Assembly: GCA_031269825.1 (NCBI GenBank)
Contig: JAISYP010000103.1
Span: 1-44,106 of the forward strand
Reading direction: 5' to 3'
DNA: 44,106 nucleotides
Source: Deltaproteobacteria bacterium
Lineage (GTDB): Bacteria > Desulfobacterota > Desulfarculia > Adiutricales > Adiutricaceae
Part shown: positions 8,870 to 17,468 of the stretch, piece by piece
How the letters are laid out: each line of letters starts with the position of its first letter
How positions within the stretch are numbered: the stretch's first letter is position 1
Notes under the pieces: model-generated
Seen by the model: the letters and a program-made list of their open reading frames with translations, nothing else
Told to the model about the DNA's origin: nothing
The model's database searches: none
Program-made: the position numbers and the translations under genes

Positions 8870-9206
8870 AGTTCATGGTTGGCTCCAAGGTGGCGGTCTG
8901 GAACTGATCCTCGGGTAAGGAGGAGCCGCCTAAGCTGAATTCGACGGGAAGCGTCAGTTCGGGTTTGCGGGACAGAACTTGCTTGGCCCCGGCGATGCTG
9001 TATTTTTCTTCCTTGAGGAGGTTTTTGATCTCTAGAACCCGGCCGACCGCCTCCTCATTGTAGCGACGTTGACGACCACTGGTGCGCAGGGGACTGAAGT
9101 AGCCGTCAAATTCGCTTTCCCAGTAGCGAAGGGTGTGGATCGGCACATTGGTCAGTTCCGACACTTCCCCAATGGTCAGCCAGTCCTTCTTGATAATCAT
9201 GGGCAT
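8868..9206 (-). CDS. MerR-like helix-turn-helix regulator
   Basis: This 112-residue protein carries the winged-helix MerR domain at residues 9-75. WLTIGEVSELTNVPIHTLRY, the WESEF pair after it, and SGRQRRYNEEAVGRVLEIK followed by LLKEEKYSIAGAKQVL are typical. The C-terminus is short (about 30 residues) with no metal-binding Cys pattern or ligand domain, so it is a MerR-like DNA binder rather than a metal or drug sensor. Small MerR proteins of this type are common as lone genes in deltaproteobacteria (recalled). It is monocistronic here. Targets are unknown. Confidence 0.8.
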   Translation of the reverse strand: MPMIIKKDWLTIGEVSELTNVPIHTLRYWESEFDGYFSPLRTSGRQRRYNEEAVGRVLEIKNLLKEEKYSIAGAKQVLSRKPELTLPVEFSLGGSSLPEDQFQTATLEPTMN

Positions 9207-9821
9207 GTTAAATCCTCGCTTGAAAATTGGGCGTCACTTAAGGACCAATGGTCCGCGTAATGGTGATAAGCAAATTGGAGGCCAAATTTTTTTTATAAAT
9301 AATTCCTTGATAATACCCCGATTATTAGGTAATCTTGGCTCCCCGGGCAATATTTTCCCGATAAGTGAGTTGACGCCAGCCCGGAATCCGTTTGATAGAG
9401 CCCTGAAGGATTTCTTTAGTGGGGAAGAATTTTCTGGTTAGGAATTCGCCTTAAGTTGGTTGGCCTTATATCGCCTCATAATTATTAATTGTCTTGGGGT
9501 TAGAAAGCTTAAAATCCCAGACGCGGTTTAAAGTGGCCGTGGCTGAGCGATATGGGCCAAGCCCCCGCGGCGTTAACTATATTGATATTGATCGCGAATA
9601 TGGGGCCAATCCGCCGAAGAGTCGGGCTCTTATTTTTTAGATTGGAGCTTTGAGCCGAACCGTGACCCCCAGATTCGGCTTCTTGGTTAAAATCAGGGTC
9701 TGTGTTAATATATTGAAAATGTGGTCAAAGAGTTCCCTGGCCGGGCTAGTCGATTTTGGGCTCTGGTGAGGGTTAAACATTAATAATAAACACTTTTTTT
9801 GGTATATTTTAAGGTGATTAT
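9207..9821. other. intergenic region upstream of hflK
   Basis: About 615 bases between divergently transcribed genes. It holds a 7-bp hairpin AGCCGAA/TTCGGCT (9653-9659 with 9674-9680) and a weak hairpin followed by a T-run near 9617-9638. The promoters of the MerR and hflK genes should lie here, but I could not pick a convincing -35/-10 pair. Confidence 0.4.
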
Positions 9822-10898
9822 ATGCCCATGGATTGGGAGGAATGGCAGAAAAACCGCCAAAAGAACCAGCCCCGTAACCGGAAGAAAAATGGGGACAATG
9901 GTCAGGACGGTTCTGACAACTTTGGTGGCCTCGGTTCTCAACTGGACAACCTAATTAATAAGTTCCGGTTCAAGTCCGGTTCCAATCGCTCCCCGTTCCT
10001 GATCGTGTTGGCGGTCATCATTCTTTTGTGGATGGCCTCGGGTTTTTTCATTGTGGAAACTTACGAGTGCGGGCTAATTAAAAGGTTTGGCGAGTATAAT
10101 TCCACGGTTGAGCAGGGGTTAAGGTACCATTGGCCCTGGCCCATTGAGAGCGTCATTAAAGTTAACTTTAACCAGATCCGCCAGTTTGAGGTGGGTGGCG
10201 GCAATTCCGGTCTAGACGAGGCCACGATGCTGACCGGGGACGAGAACATCGTCAACATCCAGTTTGTGGTTCAGTACAAGGTGGAAAATCCCCAGGCCTA
10301 CGCCTTTATGGTTTACGATCCGGACAAAAGTATTCGGGACGCGGCCATCTCAGCCATGCGCGAGGTGATTGGCCGGAACACCATCGATGGGGCTTTAACC
10401 GAGAATCGGGCCAAGATCCAGGAAGACACCAAATCCACGCTCCAAGTTATGATGGCCAAATACCAGACGGGGTTGATCATTAATAATGTGGAGCTCCAGG
10501 ATGTCCACGTGCCCAATGACGTTATGCAGGCTTTCAAGGATGTCACCTCGGCTCGAGAAGATCGAGATAGAGCCGTTAACGAGGCCACTGGTTACAAGAA
10601 CAGCCGTCTGCCCGAAGCGGAGGCCAAAGCTTATTCCATGGTGGCTCAAGCCGAAGCCTACAAAGTCGAGCGGGTCAACTTCGCCAAAGGCGAGGCGTCT
10701 CGGTATTTAGCTTTGTTGGCTGAGTACCGTAAGGCTCCAGAAGTCACGCGTCAAAGGTTGCTCCTAGAAACTATGGATCGGGTATTGATTGGGGCGGACA
10801 AATATATCTTGTCTGGATCCGCTGGTCAGTCGATTCTGCCCTTGTTGGGCCTGAATCATCCTCTTCCTGTTCCTTCCCAACCCTCTTCTGGCCGGTAG
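9822..10898 (+). CDS. hflK: HflK, membrane protease modulator (SPFH family)
   Basis: This 358-residue protein has a Gly/Asn/Lys-rich cytoplasmic N-terminus, one membrane helix at about 58-77 and an SPFH/band-7 domain beginning VETYECGLIKRFGEYNST. A coiled-coil region (SAREDRDRAVNEATGYKNS, then EAEAKAYSMVAQAEAYKVER) and a conserved tail complete the usual HflK order. With HflC it forms a large inner-membrane complex that encloses and modulates the FtsH protease. An AAGGTGA ribosome site precedes two nearby ATGs (9822 and 9828); either could be used. hflC follows after 6 bases. Confidence 0.93.
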   Translation: MPMDWEEWQKNRQKNQPRNRKKNGDNGQDGSDNFGGLGSQLDNLINKFRFKSGSNRSPFLIVLAVIILLWMASGFFIVETYECGLIKRFGEYNSTVEQGLRYHWPWPIESVIKVNFNQIRQFEVGGGNSGLDEATMLTGDENIVNIQFVVQYKVENPQAYAFMVYDPDKSIRDAAISAMREVIGRNTIDGALTENRAKIQEDTKSTLQVMMAKYQTGLIINNVELQDVHVPNDVMQAFKDVTSAREDRDRAVNEATGYKNSRLPEAEAKAYSMVAQAEAYKVERVNFAKGEASRYLALLAEYRKAPEVTRQRLLLETMDRVLIGADKYILSGSAGQSILPLLGLNHPLPVPSQPSSGR

Positions 10899-10904
10899 GA
10901 AGAC

Positions 10905-11930
10905 ATGAAACTATCGCTATCCTCCATTATCATAGCCATCATTGTGTTGTTTTTTTTAGTGTCTTCGGTCTTTTTCACCGTCGACCAGACTCAAAAGGCC
11001 ATTGTTCTCCAGTTCGGTCAACCGGTGGGCGAGGCCCGTTCGCCCGGTTTACACATGAAAATACCTTTTATCCAAAAGGTCGTTTTATTTGAAAATCGCT
11101 TGATGGAATATGACGTGGCCGCGGCGGAAATTTACTCTGGGGACAAGAAAAACCTGGTGGTGGACGCCTTTGTGCGTTGGCGCATTGACGATCCCCTCCT
11201 TTTCTACCAGCGTTTTAAAAGCGAAAACAGTTTTTCCATCATTGAGGAAGCCAAAAGTCGCTTAGGCGGTATCATTGTTGGCGAACTGCGCCGGGAATTG
11301 GGCCTGCACAACATGGCCGACATTATTTCTCAAAATCGCGGCTCCATCATGGAAACGGTCACCGACTTTAGTAACCGTAAACTGGCCGAGGACACCAACG
11401 CTGGCTTGACGGTCATTGACGTGCGTATCAAAAGGGCGGATTTACCACCCCAAAACCAAAAAGCCGTCTATGACCGGATGCGCACCGAGCGGGAGCAGCA
11501 GGCCACGAAATACCGTAGCGAAGGTCGTCGTAATGGCCAGATGATCATGGCTCAAACCGACCGTTCTGTGCGCGAGACCATCGCTGATTCCGAGCGCAAA
11601 AGTCAGGTCATCCGCGGCGAGGCCGATTCCGAGGCGGCGGCTATTTACGCGGAGGCTTTCGGCCAGGATCCAGAGTTTTACGCTTTTAGGCGATCCCTTG
11701 AGTCCTATCAGAAGGTTTTGAGCGAGCGCAGCGTCATTTTACTGGATCCTAATTCCATGGAGTACTTGCGGTTTCTGGGGAAGATTGGCCAGTTCGCCCC
11801 GTTAAGCCTTCCGACGAACTTAGCCCCTAGCCCAAAGGCTAGCGACAGCCCAAAAGCTAGTCCAAACGCTAACGCTAGTCCGAACGTTAGCGATAGCTCA
11901 ACCCCCAGCGGTCGTCCAGCCGCCCAGTGA
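10905..11930 (+). CDS. hflC: HflC, membrane protease modulator (SPFH family)
   Basis: This 341-residue partner of HflK has an N-terminal membrane helix (about residues 7-24) and a band-7 domain starting VDQTQKAIVLQFGQPVGE, with PGLHMKIPFIQKVVLFENR. The late signature EAAAIYAEAFGQDPEFYAFRRSLESY is diagnostic for HflC. The last 40 residues are a low-complexity Ser/Pro/Lys/Asn tail encoded by short repeated units, longer than in E. coli HflC. The AGGAAG ribosome site lies inside the short gap after hflK, so the two are made together. Confidence 0.93.
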   Translation: MKLSLSSIIIAIIVLFFLVSSVFFTVDQTQKAIVLQFGQPVGEARSPGLHMKIPFIQKVVLFENRLMEYDVAAAEIYSGDKKNLVVDAFVRWRIDDPLLFYQRFKSENSFSIIEEAKSRLGGIIVGELRRELGLHNMADIISQNRGSIMETVTDFSNRKLAEDTNAGLTVIDVRIKRADLPPQNQKAVYDRMRTEREQQATKYRSEGRRNGQMIMAQTDRSVRETIADSERKSQVIRGEADSEAAAIYAEAFGQDPEFYAFRRSLESYQKVLSERSVILLDPNSMEYLRFLGKIGQFAPLSLPTNLAPSPKASDSPKASPNANASPNVSDSSTPSGRPAAQ

Positions 11931-11967
11931 CCCACGCCAGTTCCAGGGGTCGACCAAAGGAGCGGAG

Positions 11968-12333
11968 ATGGCTTTTTTCTACCTTGGACTGGCTTTTTTA
12001 GGGGCGGTGGCTCCCTACAGCTTTTTAGGGCAATTTTTAGTCAGTTCTGGCCTTAATTTCGCCGAGATTCGCGCCCAGATGTGGGCCTCCCCGGTAAGTG
12101 GTTATTTTAGCCTGAACGCTTTAATCGCGGGGCTGGTGACCATCCTTTTTATCTGGAGCGAGGGCCGTCGTCAGAAAATGAAAGGGTTGTGGCTACCGTT
12201 AGTGGCCACGTTGTTGGTAGGGGTGGCTTGTGGTTTACCCTTATTTTTGTATTTAAGACGCGTGACCATGGAGCGGATGACGACGAACGCGCCGGTTGAG
12301 TCGCCAACCACGCCATCGAAAGTGACCAAATAA
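11968..12333 (+). CDS. DUF2834-family membrane protein
   Basis: This 121-residue protein has three hydrophobic segments (about 1-20, 48-68 and 75-95) and the pattern expected of DUF2834. That pattern is FYLGLAFLGAVAPYSFLGQF, FFxLNAL-like SGYFSLNALIAG and WLPLVATLLVGVACGLPLFL. Function of the family is unknown. A clear AAAGGAGCGGAG site precedes ATG 11968, and it lies 37 bases after hflC, in the same transcription unit. It would be an inner-membrane protein. Confidence 0.75.
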   Translation: MAFFYLGLAFLGAVAPYSFLGQFLVSSGLNFAEIRAQMWASPVSGYFSLNALIAGLVTILFIWSEGRRQKMKGLWLPLVATLLVGVACGLPLFLYLRRVTMERMTTNAPVESPTTPSKVTK

Positions 12334-12402
12334 CGCCCCCGGGCGTCTCAATTGATGATTGGCCCACGGTCAAAAACTAATCTCATTACGGAGAAGGCGA
12401 CA

Positions 12403-12729
12403 ATGGCGGAAAATATCGCGGAAATCACCGTTGATCTGGAAAATGAGGGTGAGACTCTGGTCGAGCAGTTGGACAAGCATGTTTTGACCAAGGGAGTTTG
12501 GTCAACCATCATTTTCCGGTACCGGGAGCGCAACCGCAAAACTAATGAATTTGGCCCCCCCAAGGCCACCCTTCGTCGGTACCAAAAATTCAAGGGAGTT
12601 TACCGCAAGCGCGACGCGGTCAACTTGACCATGGATTCGGCCAAAAGCCTGATCTTGGTTTTGAACGATTGGATTAATAAAGGGTTACTGGGCGCTCAAG
12701 GCGATCAGGGCGATCAGGAAGAAGAATAG
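12403..12729 (+). CDS. conserved small protein of unknown function
   Basis: This is a 108-residue soluble protein. I take ATG 12403 as start because GGAGAAGG lies 5-12 bases upstream; the frame also extends to 12352. The middle is basic and distinctive (TKGVWSTIIFRYRERNRKTN, then GPPKATLRRYQKFKGVYRKR), followed by a helical segment ending in an acidic, Gln-rich tail (GDQGDQEEE). I recall no named domain. Location between a DUF2834 gene and queD in one transcription unit gives no clear functional clue. Confidence 0.7.
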   Translation: MAENIAEITVDLENEGETLVEQLDKHVLTKGVWSTIIFRYRERNRKTNEFGPPKATLRRYQKFKGVYRKRDAVNLTMDSAKSLILVLNDWINKGLLGAQGDQGDQEEE

Positions 12730-12771
12730 CCTTAGCGCGGAAGGCCTGTTCTCGAATTATAAGGATAGGGC

Positions 12772-13158
12772 ATGTTTGAGTTAAAAGTCACCAACCGTTT
12801 CGCGGCCGCCCATAACCTTAGGGAGTTCCACGGTCGCTGTGAAAACCTCCATGGCCACAACTGGTTTGTGGAAGTCAGGGCTCGGGCCCAGGAATTGGAT
12901 AAAATCGGCTTGGTCATGGATTTTGGGATCCTTAAAACGCTTTTGGGCGAAGTCCTGGATCTTCTGGATCACAAGTATCTTAACGAGCTAGAATATTTCC
13001 AGGTGGACAATGTGTCCTCGGAAAATATCGCCCGTTTTATTTTCCAGCGGGTCAGTCAACGGGTAACCGAGGTCTCGGAGGGACGGGTCAAAATTTATTC
13101 GGTGTCCGCTTGGGAAAACGAAAGCTCTTGCGCCACGTATTTTGAAGACCGGCCTTAA
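12772..13158 (+). CDS. queD: 6-carboxytetrahydropterin synthase QueD
   Basis: This 128-residue enzyme of the 6-pyruvoyltetrahydropterin synthase superfamily converts dihydroneopterin triphosphate to 6-carboxytetrahydropterin in the preQ0/queuosine pathway. Zn ligands His14, His27 and His29 (AAAHN and LHGHNW) and the catalytic Cys23 (GRCENLHGH) are present. So is the Asp66-His67 pair (LLDHKYLN) and the C-terminal substrate Glu in SAWENESSCATY. Length is normal. No other queuosine gene is adjacent, so it acts with genes elsewhere. The ribosome site is weak (AAGGATAGGGC). Confidence 0.92.
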   Translation: MFELKVTNRFAAAHNLREFHGRCENLHGHNWFVEVRARAQELDKIGLVMDFGILKTLLGEVLDLLDHKYLNELEYFQVDNVSSENIARFIFQRVSQRVTEVSEGRVKIYSVSAWENESSCATYFEDRP

Positions 13159-13249
13159 CCCTTTATTGGGTGAGAGCTCGTCTAAGGCCCTAAGGCGTAA
13201 AATCAGAAGACGCGAAATCAGAAGACGATAGTCGGGATATATTTTTTAA

Positions 13250-13275
13250 CCAGCGCTGGCTTCGGCCAGCGTTGG
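13250..13275 (+). terminator. UUCG-capped hairpin after queD
   Basis: CCAGCGCTGGC (13250-13260), loop TTCG, and GCCAGCGTTGG (13265-13275) form an 11-bp stem with one G-U pair. It is a very stable hairpin 92 bases after queD. Only a weak T-rich tail follows (TTACTT). Confidence 0.6.
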
Positions 13276-13952
13276 TTACTTGGGGGCGATCGTCAGAGCG
13301 CGGATAATTATTCGCCCCGATGGTTAGCCTTTAATTGGGCAAGGCCGCGGCGTTGGCCTGGATCTCGGCGTGGCAAAGCGGTTTTTAGTGGGCCAGAACT
13401 TTGAGCCCTTCTAAAATGGGCGTCATTTCTTGTCCAGTTAAATCTGATCGACGCCGAGGTTGTCCAACATTTTATTGTGGTGGATAGGGGGTGGATGATC
13501 ATGGAAAAGATCGCCTGTTGGTCGCCTCACGGACGTTCCACGCTGGGCTGAAGGCGCTAGCGAGGCGTCGGTTTATAACCTTCTGTAAACGTGGTCTTCG
13601 CTCGTCCCCAATTTTGTCCTAAACCAGAGCTAAACGGGGCCGCCAGCCCCCCAGGACTAGGAACTATGGGAGCGGTCTTAATGGTCTGATCAGGCTAATC
13701 ACCCGGGCGCCAGCGCCGGGAACTTCAACCCAACCTCGTCAAAAAAAATCTAACCATCCGAGTCCAGAATGACGCCTGGCCAAGCCAACCCAAACTGGTC
13801 TGACCCTCCCCAGCGACAATCAAAAAGGAAGATTTGGGGACAAACGAGAAAAACAGGTCAAGCCGTCAGATTCGCGCGGTTCAGGTCTCGAGTCACTTTT
13901 AACTGGTTTTAGAACCGCGTGAACGGTTACAACCAGTCTCATAACTTTATTT
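13276..13952. other. intergenic region between queD and the restriction genes
   Basis: No intact gene. A minus-strand stretch resembling a methyltransferase remnant is listed separately. A stem (CCCGGGCGC with GCGCCGGG, 13702-13720, one bulge) and an 8-bp inverted repeat near 13875-13925 are the only other structures. Confidence 0.4.
13330..13475 (-). pseudogene. possible decayed homocysteine/corrinoid methyltransferase fragment
   Basis: Read across one frame change and several stops, the minus strand gives KMLDNLGVDQI*LD, then QEMTPILEGLKVLAH*KPL and HAEIQANAAALPN*. The order resembles the (G-D-x-I)...(P-x-L-x-x-L)...(Q-P-N-A-G-L-P) region of MetH-type homocysteine S-methyltransferase domains. 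The piece is short and interrupted, so this is a tentative reading. Confidence 0.25.
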
Positions 13953-14942
13953 TCATTCCGCCGCGAGTTGGAGCGTCCATTCCAGCCAACCGCGCGCGGT
14001 TGACGCGCGTCTGTCAATCGTTGTTTCGTTGATCGGTTTTGAAAACTCGGCCTGTCGCATGATCTGGCTTATTATCTTTTTATCCGGCAAGAAATTTGTT
14101 CGCGCGTAAATTTCAAACGCTTTATGAAAGACGGGTTTTTCCAGAATTTTTTGGATTAAAGCCAGATATTTTTTTTTATAAGGCAAGGACATTATCCGTC
14201 TCGCCTCCGCCGTCAATCGGTACCCACGCTCATTGTCTGGAGTTTTAAACAACTCAATAAAACCCAAATAGTCACACGCCGAAACGTAGTAGCTTGTTTG
14301 CCGGGGATCAAACTCATATTTTAGCGTGACATCGCTCCTCGTCAGTTCGTCATCATAAAGAACCGAAAGCAAATCCAAAACGCGTGGAAATGAGTTGGCC
14401 TGTGGAAAAGTTACCTTCGGCTCAGCGGTAACGTGGGCGCTTTTCCACAAATTTATTATATCACGCGAAGTTATCTTCTCATCAGCGACAGTATAGGCGT
14501 TATAGCGATTCAAAGTTAGTGAGTTGTAATTCAACTTATCCTCAAAAGAGTATATGAAAACATGAAAAATATCATTGGAAAACGCGAAAAACGCCGGAAT
14601 AACCCGTTTAGAAATCTTATCGCTCCAAAGCCTATAAGGATAATATAACTGCCTGATCAATAATTCTAAAGACGCTTGATTTTTAGCCTCACAAATAAGA
14701 AACGCCTCTGGGCTTTCAAAACCCGCGTCAATCTCAATCTGAGAATTTTTGACTTCGACTGGCGAAGGATTTAGTGGGCGCTTGTTATTATTGATAGAAA
14801 AAGAAAATTCGCCTGAGCTCATTCGGCCGCTCACGGTAAAATTAACCTTATCGGCGCCCATAATATCTTGAATGATTCCGCTATTATAAGCGTACAGCAA
14901 GGCTGACGATTCGCTATACAGATCATCAGGTTTTAAGGTCAC
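13953..14942 (-). CDS. type II restriction endonuclease, catalytic (C-terminal) part
   Basis: This 329-residue part carries a PD-(D/E)xK-like site: QIEID72 with E85-A-K87 in FLICEAKNQ, followed by LLIRQLYYPYRLW. It matches remembered type II restriction enzymes that begin with the small domain encoded upstream. A C-terminal winged-helix-like region follows (SLPYKKKYLALIQKILEKP). As written it starts at GTG 14942, overlapping the stop of the upstream part (GTGA). In relatives these two parts are one chain. Adding one base in the G4 run at 14948-14951 would fuse the frames, so this is either a real frameshift, a coupled split gene or a sequence error. Confidence 0.75.
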   Translation of the reverse strand: MTLKPDDLYSESSALLYAYNSGIIQDIMGADKVNFTVSGRMSSGEFSFSINNNKRPLNPSPVEVKNSQIEIDAGFESPEAFLICEAKNQASLELLIRQLYYPYRLWSDKISKRVIPAFFAFSNDIFHVFIYSFEDKLNYNSLTLNRYNAYTVADEKITSRDIINLWKSAHVTAEPKVTFPQANSFPRVLDLLSVLYDDELTRSDVTLKYEFDPRQTSYYVSACDYLGFIELFKTPDNERGYRLTAEARRIMSLPYKKKYLALIQKILEKPVFHKAFEIYARTNFLPDKKIISQIMRQAEFSKPINETTIDRRASTARGWLEWTLQLAAE

Positions 14943-15247
14943 AAGTTGGGGATTGTGGAGACTTGTTTAGGTTTTATAGGCTTGTAGTCAAGCGGCTCAT
15001 GCGTCACAAACGGGCCAATCAGATAATCGCCGCGGCTAATAGGAAGAATGGATAGTTGATTTTCGCGAAAAATTTCCGGAAGATGGGTTGACTTATCGAA
15101 CTTAGACATCAGCCGAGCTTCGCGCTCTACATTAATCAGGGAGGAAGAAATACAAAATGAGCCCTCCGCGTCCACGCGCGAAAGAATATTATGACGTTTG
15201 AACAACACTTCCCAGGCGTAATCATTTTTGGTTTTATTATCGCCCAT
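14939..15247 (-). CDS. type II restriction endonuclease, N-terminal part (split)
   Basis: About 102 residues from ATG 15247, 5 bases after the methylase stop; a TTG at 15262 is an alternative. NDYAWEVLFKRHNILSRVD, FCISSSLINVEREARLMSKF and SILPISRGDYLIGPF match the N-terminal domain of the endonuclease family whose catalytic part follows. Its stop lies within four bases of the next start. See the catalytic part for the one-base event that would join them. Alone this domain is unlikely to cut DNA. Confidence 0.65.
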   Translation of the reverse strand: MGDNKTKNDYAWEVLFKRHNILSRVDAEGSFCISSSLINVEREARLMSKFDKSTHLPEIFRENQLSILPISRGDYLIGPFVTHEPLDYKPIKPKQVSTIPNL

Positions 15248-15252
15248 GTCGC

Positions 15253-16119
15253 CTATCGCCAATTTTTGATTAGCGCCTCGTTTACGTCGCCACGCCCCGC
15301 GCTGTCTGAGTTGATAGCGCGTTTCGCTTTTACGACGCTGATTTCAAAACGGTCGTCGTCATAAAGCTTCCGGATAAAATCGGTATCGGAATTACTCAAA
15401 AGGCATTTCGCCCCAGCCTCCGAACGGGCTATGATAACGTCGCGCAATCGCCGCTGCTCATCTTCGCCAAAGCCACCCGCCTGATAGCCCGTAAAATTGC
15501 TTTTGTTAGGACTATGGTATGGTGGGTCAAAATAGATAAATGATTCCTGTTCCGCTGACTTCACGGCGTCCGCGAAATCTCCGCTCAGGATCTCAATTTT
15601 TATATTCTTTCTATTAAAATATTTATGAATCGCCCTAAGAACAGGCTCGTCGCAGATCGCTGGTTTAGCGTAGTGTCCATAAGGGACATTAAACAGCCCT
15701 TTGGAATTCACGCGGTATAGGCCGTTGTAGCAAGTTTTATTGAGGTAAATCAATCGCGCCGCTTTATGAACAGTCGATAACGCCTCGAACGCCACGATAT
15801 CGCGATCCTGATCGCGCGTCTTATAATAATATTCCTCGCTGTTACTCTCCTTATGCTCTTTAAGCGCGCTAATCAATTCATCCACGTTGTCGCGGATGGC
15901 TCTATACGTAAGCGTAAGCTGCTCATTATTGTCGTTAATAATCGCTTGGCGAGGCTGACGATCAAGAAACAACGCTCCCGCGCCAATAAATGGCTCATAA
16001 TAGCGTAGCTCGCTCAAATTGGCGGGAAGAATTTTTATGATTTCAGGCAAAAGTTGCCGTTTTCCTCCCGCCCATTTGAGAAAGGGCTTAACCAGAGGAT
16101 CATTTTGTCGCCTAAACAT
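15253..16119 (-). CDS. Dam-family DNA adenine N6-methyltransferase
   Basis: This 288-residue class-alpha (D12) methylase has the AdoMet motif KPFLKWAGGKRQLLPEI (11-27), YYEPFIGAGALFLDR and the catalytic DPPY at 198-201. The Dam/DpnM hallmark LNKTCYNGLYRVNSKGLFN (126-144) is complete, and the C-terminus shows RAINSDSAGRG. Dam/DpnM/MboI relatives methylate adenine in GATC, so GATC is the likely site, but this is not proven here. It protects host DNA from the endonuclease encoded just downstream. AT-richer composition than the housekeeping genes and flanking gaps suggest acquisition by transfer. Confidence 0.9.
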   Translation of the reverse strand: MFRRQNDPLVKPFLKWAGGKRQLLPEIIKILPANLSELRYYEPFIGAGALFLDRQPRQAIINDNNEQLTLTYRAIRDNVDELISALKEHKESNSEEYYYKTRDQDRDIVAFEALSTVHKAARLIYLNKTCYNGLYRVNSKGLFNVPYGHYAKPAICDEPVLRAIHKYFNRKNIKIEILSGDFADAVKSAEQESFIYFDPPYHSPNKSNFTGYQAGGFGEDEQRRLRDVIIARSEAGAKCLLSNSDTDFIRKLYDDDRFEISVVKAKRAINSDSAGRGDVNEALIKNWR

Positions 16120-16678
16120 TTTGTCCGATCTCTCGCGTTAAGTCCCAAAATAACCTATTTCGGCGACTAAAAAAAAGCGCGTAACACGCCGACATTATAA
16201 AAAGCTGGTCAGGCTCGCGTTTCTCATAATGGCCGCGCGGTTGGGGCTGAAGCCGCGCCGAAAAAAACGAGTTCGAGGCGCCCCCGTTACGGCCACTTCG
16301 GGCTCCTCTCCTAAATTTCGCGTAATTTTATCTAATCGAGCGAACTATTTCCAGTTAAATCATTGGCCAATACGTGGCCTCTACTTGGCCCTTAGGCCCC
16401 CCGCGAGGCGCTACCGCGAAAGGCGCGAACGCCCTTAAAACTGACTGGCCTTAAAATTGACTGGGCTGATGTTTATTATAATCCGAGTTAAACTAAATCT
16501 TGGCCCGCGCTATTTCTTGGCTCAAAAAAACCAGACCGCCAAGCCAAGCGGCGCTGAGGCCCTCGCCCTGGTCTTAGATTCCTAATTATTTTAATATTAA
16601 CAGTTAAAATAAATAAATAAGACTTATTAATACGAAAAATTATTTTATTAAACCAGTAACACGTCTATTAATTGATAT
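16120..16678. other. intergenic region upstream of the methylase
   Basis: No convincing gene; a 69-codon plus frame (16229-16438) has no features. A possible minus-strand terminator near 16524-16575 is listed separately. The sequence becomes very AT-rich after 16580. Confidence 0.4.
16524..16575 (-). terminator. possible terminator after the small minus-strand frame
   Basis: On the minus strand ACCAG and CTGGT (outer stem), with inner GC pairings such as GGCG/CGCC, are followed by seven T residues (16530-16524). The stem is interrupted, so efficiency is uncertain. Confidence 0.35.
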
Positions 16679-16906
16679 TTATTCTATTAAATTAATGTTT
16701 AACATATTATTAAGATACCTAAACGCTGTTTTAAATAAAAAACTAGACTTTATTAAACCTATAATTTTACGCTGTTCGCGAATACTTAAAACGTTATATT
16801 CTCTATCTACCATTAGTTTTCGGATCTCTTCGCCGTTAGCTTCTATCGACTCGTTCCCTATAGCGAATTTGCGATAATCATCCTCTAACTTCCGCGCGTA
16901 CCGCAT
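16679..16906 (-). CDS. small hypothetical protein, uncertain
   Basis: This is 75 residues from ATG 16906; a TTG at 16915 is also possible. It is charged and helical at the N-terminus (ARKLEDDYRKFAIGNESIEA, then EEIRKLMVDREYN), with a hydrophobic, Asn-rich end. I recognise no family, and no strong ribosome site is visible. A possible terminator about 100 bases downstream on the same strand is the only support. It could be a fragment of a decayed gene in this AT-rich stretch. Confidence 0.25.
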   Translation of the reverse strand: MRYARKLEDDYRKFAIGNESIEANGEEIRKLMVDREYNVLSIREQRKIIGLIKSSFLFKTAFRYLNNMLNINLIE

Positions 16907-17192
16907 ACAGCCCAATTTTTAACAATTAATTAAAGTTAAATTTTAGTTTAAATATTTTAATTATCTATTATAGTTTTAATTTATATGTTATAAGTTTTAT
17001 TAGTATAAATAAATATTTAATTTAATCTAACTAAGTCGCTTTAAGATCTTTAGAAAGAAAATAGGCGATAAAATCAACGCCAGCTAAGGGCGAGGATCTA
17101 ACTGGTCGCCGGTGAATATTTTGTATTTAGTCGTGACTAAGGTTATGGTCAACTAAAGTAAAAATAAATTAGCCCTCCCTTTAAGTTTAACT

Positions 17193-17222
17193 TGACAATC
17201 GCCTTGAGGTTTTGGTATTTTA
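17193..17222 (+). promoter_or_regulatory. promoter of the 281-residue protein gene
   Basis: TTGACA (17193-17198), an 18-base spacer and TATTTT (17217-17222). Predicted start near 17229, leaving a leader of about 240 bases. Confidence 0.5.
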
Positions 17223-17228
17223 TTTATA

Positions 17229-17468
17229 ACGGAACCCAAAGGATATGGGTTCTGTTGATGGGGCCAGGGTAGGCGTCTTTTTTCTGACCTTTATGGTCAG
17301 ATTCCGGCGTTTTTCCTGGTTTTTTTTATTGGCCAGACGCTGGGGAGAAAGGCGTCTTTTTAACCAATTTGGTTGACTCGGCCTTAAGAATTAAACGCGT
17401 CACCCACGCGTCGCCATGGACAGGCGGCTGTTTTTCCCAATCGGCTTTTTAAAAAGGGAGGTCTGTCC
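17229..17468 (+). promoter_or_regulatory. structured leader with terminator and competing stem
   Basis: The leader has hairpins GAACCCA/TGGGTTC (17232-17238 with 17246-17252) and TCTGACC/GGTCAGA (17283-17301). A terminator-like hairpin AGACGC/GCGTCT (17335-17340 with 17352-17357) is followed by five T residues. An upstream copy of GCGTCT (17273-17278) could pair with the same AGACGC and block the terminator. A further ACGCGT-caccc-ACGCGT hairpin (17395-17411) lies before the ribosome site. The layout suggests attenuation. No known riboswitch was recognised. Confidence 0.4.
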
